This document shows positions 6,046 through 8,565 of a DNA stretch of 8,565 bases, in pieces (position 1 is the first letter of the stretch; the number at the start of each line of letters is the position of its first letter). Location of the stretch: assembly GCA_028694275.1 (NCBI GenBank), contig JAQUTS010000074.1, forward strand, positions 1 to 8,565, written 5' to 3'. The notes below the pieces were generated by a model, which had not been told where the DNA came from, searched no databases, and was given only the letters and a program-made list of their open reading frames with translations. A program made the position numbers and the translations under genes. The DNA comes from Candidatus Gastranaerophilales bacterium (GTDB lineage Bacteria; Cyanobacteriota; Vampirovibrionia; Gastranaerophilales; CAJFVJ01).

Positions 6046-6729
6046 ATGGCGTTCAAAAAAAAATTCAAAGATAAACTTAAAGTAAATATAGTCACATTCC
6101 TTTATTGTTTATACATTCTTCCTTTGGATAAATCACTCAAATGGCAAGTTTTCAAAAAATCTGACTACGAAGGCCCATCACTCTTTGCTGTATGGCATGG
6201 GAACCAATTTGCCAATCTTTCTGTTGAAAAATCCAAAAGAAACAAACACAATCTTTTAATAAGCCCGAGTAATGATGGCGATACCATTGCAAATGTTTCG
6301 AAATTTTTGGGATATTCTTTGATAAGAGGCTCAATAAAAAGACGCGGAGCAGAAGCAGCAAGAGAAATAATCTCATCATTAGAATCAGGCAAAAACGTAA
6401 GCTACACAGTAGATGGCCCAAAAGGTCCCATATACAAAATCAAACCCGGAATCATAAGACTGGCGCAAATGTCAGGTGTGCCCATTGTTCCTTTTGTGTC
6501 GACTTCAAAAAACTACATAGAACTCCCAAGCTGGGATAAATATAACTTGCCGATGTACTTTGATACCTGCATCGCAATGTACGGTGAACCTATCCATATC
6601 CCAAAAGAACTAACGGAAGAACAAACCAAAAACTACCAACAAGAAATTGAAGAAAGAATGTTTGACCTGAAATACGAGCTTGAAGAAATGCTCGGCAAAA
6701 ATGATCTAACACCGGAAGTTGGGATTTAG
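6046..6729 (+). CDS. DUF374 / lysophospholipid acyltransferase-like protein
   Basis: The 227-residue protein matches the DUF374 family, related to glycerolipid and lysophospholipid acyltransferases that transfer an acyl chain to a lipid acceptor at the inner membrane. A basic N terminus and a hydrophobic stretch (13-27) suggest membrane association. Motifs in order are AVWHGNQF (48-55) with the candidate catalytic His51, SPSNDGD (73-79), LIRGSIKRRG (92-101), TVDGPKGP (121-128), GVPIVPF and SWDKYNLP, all typical of the family. Its acceptor is unknown; lipid A-type or other envelope lipids are possible. A good promoter lies upstream, but no Shine-Dalgarno precedes ATG 6046. The TAG stop overlaps the convergent glucanotransferase gene by 4 bp. 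The gene is divergent from the SulP gene, with 178 bp between them. Confidence 0.87.
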   Translation: MAFKKKFKDKLKVNIVTFLYCLYILPLDKSLKWQVFKKSDYEGPSLFAVWHGNQFANLSVEKSKRNKHNLLISPSNDGDTIANVSKFLGYSLIRGSIKRRGAEAAREIISSLESGKNVSYTVDGPKGPIYKIKPGIIRLAQMSGVPIVPFVSTSKNYIELPSWDKYNLPMYFDTCIAMYGEPIHIPKELTEEQTKNYQQEIEERMFDLKYELEEMLGKNDLTPEVGI

Positions 6730-8565
6730 GCTTTTTCAAAAGCTTTCATCGCTTTTTTGTTAGAAACTCCTGTAATATTTGATGGAACATTATTGCCAAG
6801 GGTTCTTATGACTCCTTTTTCAGCTTTAGCTATTCTGCTCGTTTTTTGGGCTGTTTTAGATGAAGGGTTTTTCATTGAAAACAATTGAGCCAAAGCTCCT
6901 GCCAAAACAAAAGAGCCTGTTGCAACTGCAGCGACTTGTTTTGCTCCGACTTGTCTGATTGGCTGTTTTTTGAGAGATATTTTCTTAGAACCTTCTTTGA
7001 GTACTTTTATGTGCTCATCAAATGCCTCAGAAGCTTTCAGCATCATTTGCTGGAATTTTTGAGTTTGATTCTCAATATTTTTATTTCCAAGTTCTTCAAA
7101 ACCATCGACTAATATTTTTGCAGTTTTTTCACCAAATGCATTCTTGAACTCTCTCATAAAAGTATTTTGCTGCAAATTAGCCTCTACGGTAGTGTATGGC
7201 CCTTTTCTCTCTACCACATTTTCAAAATACTGAAGCACTTTTGCAACGAAAGGAGCATCTTTGATGCCTGAATGCTCAACAATTTGTCCTTTTTCTGCAC
7301 CGTCAACAACCAAGTATTTTTGATAAAAAGCACGGTTAAGCGCCTTATAAGTGTTGGAGCCTGCTTTTTGCCCTGCTTCATTATCACCGGCAAGATTTCT
7401 GTACATAAGTGATTCTGCGCTCATAGGGTTTCTGGCTTTCCAGTTTGGGCTTTCTTTGGCTGCTTTTTTCTTTGCAGCTCTTTGCTCGGGGGTATTTGCA
7501 GGTTTTTCATTATTTCTCTTTGAAAGCTGAGAATTATTTATTTGTTCTTTTCTGCCCATAAGATCAAAAGCAGTAATCTGTATTTGGTTTGTGCCGCTTT
7601 TGCCGTCATTAAACAAACCTTTATAAAGCCTGGCCAAAACATCTATTTGGTCTTCTCTTTTTTCAATATTAGAAGCAAGCGAGCTATGGTCATGAATACC
7701 CATAGAAAGGATGTTGCTGGTAGTGCAATTAGACTTGTTGATTTCGATGGTAGGCATTCCCAATCTTTGTAATTCGCGATCTGTCAATGTAATTCTATCA
7801 CCGCTGCCTTGGTTTTCAGCGACAATATTTGCAATGCCGCTTTCTTTGCCTTCTTTTTTAAAGACATCATATATTTTGTCAAAGAAACCATCCATAGGTC
7901 GCCATTCTGTAGTGCCCGGTTTTTCAGGGGCATTAAGAACGAAGTTTTTGTCATCAAAATGATGTCCTACAAAAGAATGACGCAATTGCCACGCACCGTC
8001 AATACGCGCAGTATCAGAAGATTGCAAGGCATTACCGTACTTTAAGGCCACATAATCTCTTGCCGCATCATTATTTTTCAAAGCAGGTAATCCCCAATCA
8101 TCAATACCCGGATCCATAGGACAAAGAAGTGTTGAATAACCTCTCGTATTTTTGGTATTAAGGTCTATATCAAAAGCATCAGGGAATACATGAACATCAA
8201 GCAAACTTGTACCGATAGGCACATCTGCTATTTCTTTCATTCCGTTTTTGTTCAAAAACTGATGCATTTTTGTTGCCTGATCATAGGCAATAAACTGCTT
8301 GAATTTGAAAAACTCCATACTCTCACGACAAGCGTCGTCTTGTTTGATGGCGTTAATTCTGGCATCAACAATTGATTTATCAAGGCTTCTTTTGTCTTTA
8401 TCCGATAAGAAAAGTCTTTTATCAACATCTGCATTCAACTCAAGCTTTGCTTGAGGATTGAGTTTTTGAGAATTATCCCATCTCAAGAAATTGTCATTAC
8501 CGTAAAGATTCTCTTTCAAAGCAGAGCTCACGGCCATTTTATCAATCCACTCACTAAACCTTTTA
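6726..8565 (-). CDS. Divergent GH77 4-alpha-glucanotransferase with long C-terminal extension (5' end outside window)
   Basis: The frame stays open to the window edge, so the Met at 8537 (residue 1 in this numbering) is internal. Nine codons before it encode KRFSEWIDK; the run across this Met matches the MalQ segment WLxDYALFxALK, followed by W20. Next come FKFKQFIAYDQ (77-87; FxQxxxxxQ), ADVPIG (104-109) for GDLPI, D114-V115...P119...F122 for SADVWANPELF, and DWGLP (147-151) for the WGLP/WGNP segment. The catalytic residues are all kept: nucleophile Asp180 (ARID), acid/base Glu241 (VAEN) and transition-state Asp283 (GIHDH). AFDLMGRKEQIN (323-334) and NWKAR (365-369) correspond to the usual DLLGL...IN-PGT...NW-R end, but PGT is lost and about 30 Lys/Ala-rich residues are inserted. 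Residues 370-603 are an extra tail, helical and basic, with a hydrophobic stretch (534-554). The enzyme would move alpha-1,4-glucan segments between chains. The missing N-terminal part is probably about 190-200 residues. Confidence 0.82.
   Translation of the reverse strand, partial: KRFSEWIDKMAVSSALKENLYGNDNFLRWDNSQKLNPQAKLELNADVDKRLFLSDKDKRSLDKSIVDARINAIKQDDACRESMEFFKFKQFIAYDQATKMHQFLNKNGMKEIADVPIGTSLLDVHVFPDAFDIDLNTKNTRGYSTLLCPMDPGIDDWGLPALKNNDAARDYVALKYGNALQSSDTARIDGAWQLRHSFVGHHFDDKNFVLNAPEKPGTTEWRPMDGFFDKIYDVFKKEGKESGIANIVAENQGSGDRITLTDRELQRLGMPTIEINKSNCTTSNILSMGIHDHSSLASNIEKREDQIDVLARLYKGLFNDGKSGTNQIQITAFDLMGRKEQINNSQLSKRNNEKPANTPEQRAAKKKAAKESPNWKARNPMSAESLMYRNLAGDNEAGQKAGSNTYKALNRAFYQKYLVVDGAEKGQIVEHSGIKDAPFVAKVLQYFENVVERKGPYTTVEANLQQNTFMREFKNAFGEKTAKILVDGFEELGNKNIENQTQKFQQMMLKASEAFDEHIKVLKEGSKKISLKKQPIRQVGAKQVAAVATGSFVLAGALAQLFSMKNPSSKTAQKTSRIAKAEKGVIRTLGNNVPSNITGVSNKKAMKAFEKA

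Noticed and set aside
1..8565. CRISPR array, tRNA, insertion sequence or prophage signature
   Set aside because: No spaced direct repeats, cloverleaf-like sequence, transposase or phage-type genes were seen on either strand.

Overview
The window is a compact, AT-rich bacterial segment with eight protein-coding genes and no RNA genes, insertion sequences or CRISPR arrays. Two genes run off the edges: a zinc dehydrogenase on the left and a GH77-type glucanotransferase on the right. TGA is used as a normal stop. The mix of an anaerobe's rubrerythrin, very short gaps, and Lys/Asn/Phe-rich hypothetical proteins carrying short Val-x-Phe-Thr/Ser-Gly motifs suggests an uncultured gut anaerobe. Candidatus Gastranaerophilales (Melainabacteria) is my best guess. 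That assignment is inference from protein style, not from a marker gene.

Layout. Positions 1-1717 (+) hold two tandem medium-chain zinc dehydrogenases overlapping by ATGA; their Rossmann folds suggest different coenzyme preferences. Positions 1926-3343 (+) hold two lineage-type hypothetical proteins, also overlapping by ATGA, which look like distant paralogues of each other. A terminator-like hairpin lies inside the first of them. Positions 3344-3919 (-) encode rubrerythrin, with a clear promoter and a start corrected by its ribosome binding site. Positions 4132-4350 (+) encode a small exported cysteine-rich protein with an Ada-like metal-site pattern, and its terminator hairpin lies in its own last codons. 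Positions 4347-5867 (-) encode a SulP anion transporter with a STAS domain. Positions 6046-6729 (+) encode a DUF374 acyltransferase-like protein. Positions 6726-8565 (-) encode a divergent GH77 4-alpha-glucanotransferase that keeps all three catalytic carboxylates and carries a long C-terminal extension with a hydrophobic segment.

The genes do not form one pathway. They are several short transcription units: carbohydrate or polyol redox, unknown envelope-type proteins, oxidative-stress defence, anion uptake, lipid acylation and alpha-glucan remodelling. All three convergent gene pairs meet with no spacer: one has adjacent stops and two have stops interlocked in the tetranucleotide TTAG. The items most worth pursuing are the extended GH77 protein, the paired hypothetical proteins, and the terminator-like structure inside coding sequence at 2056-2090.
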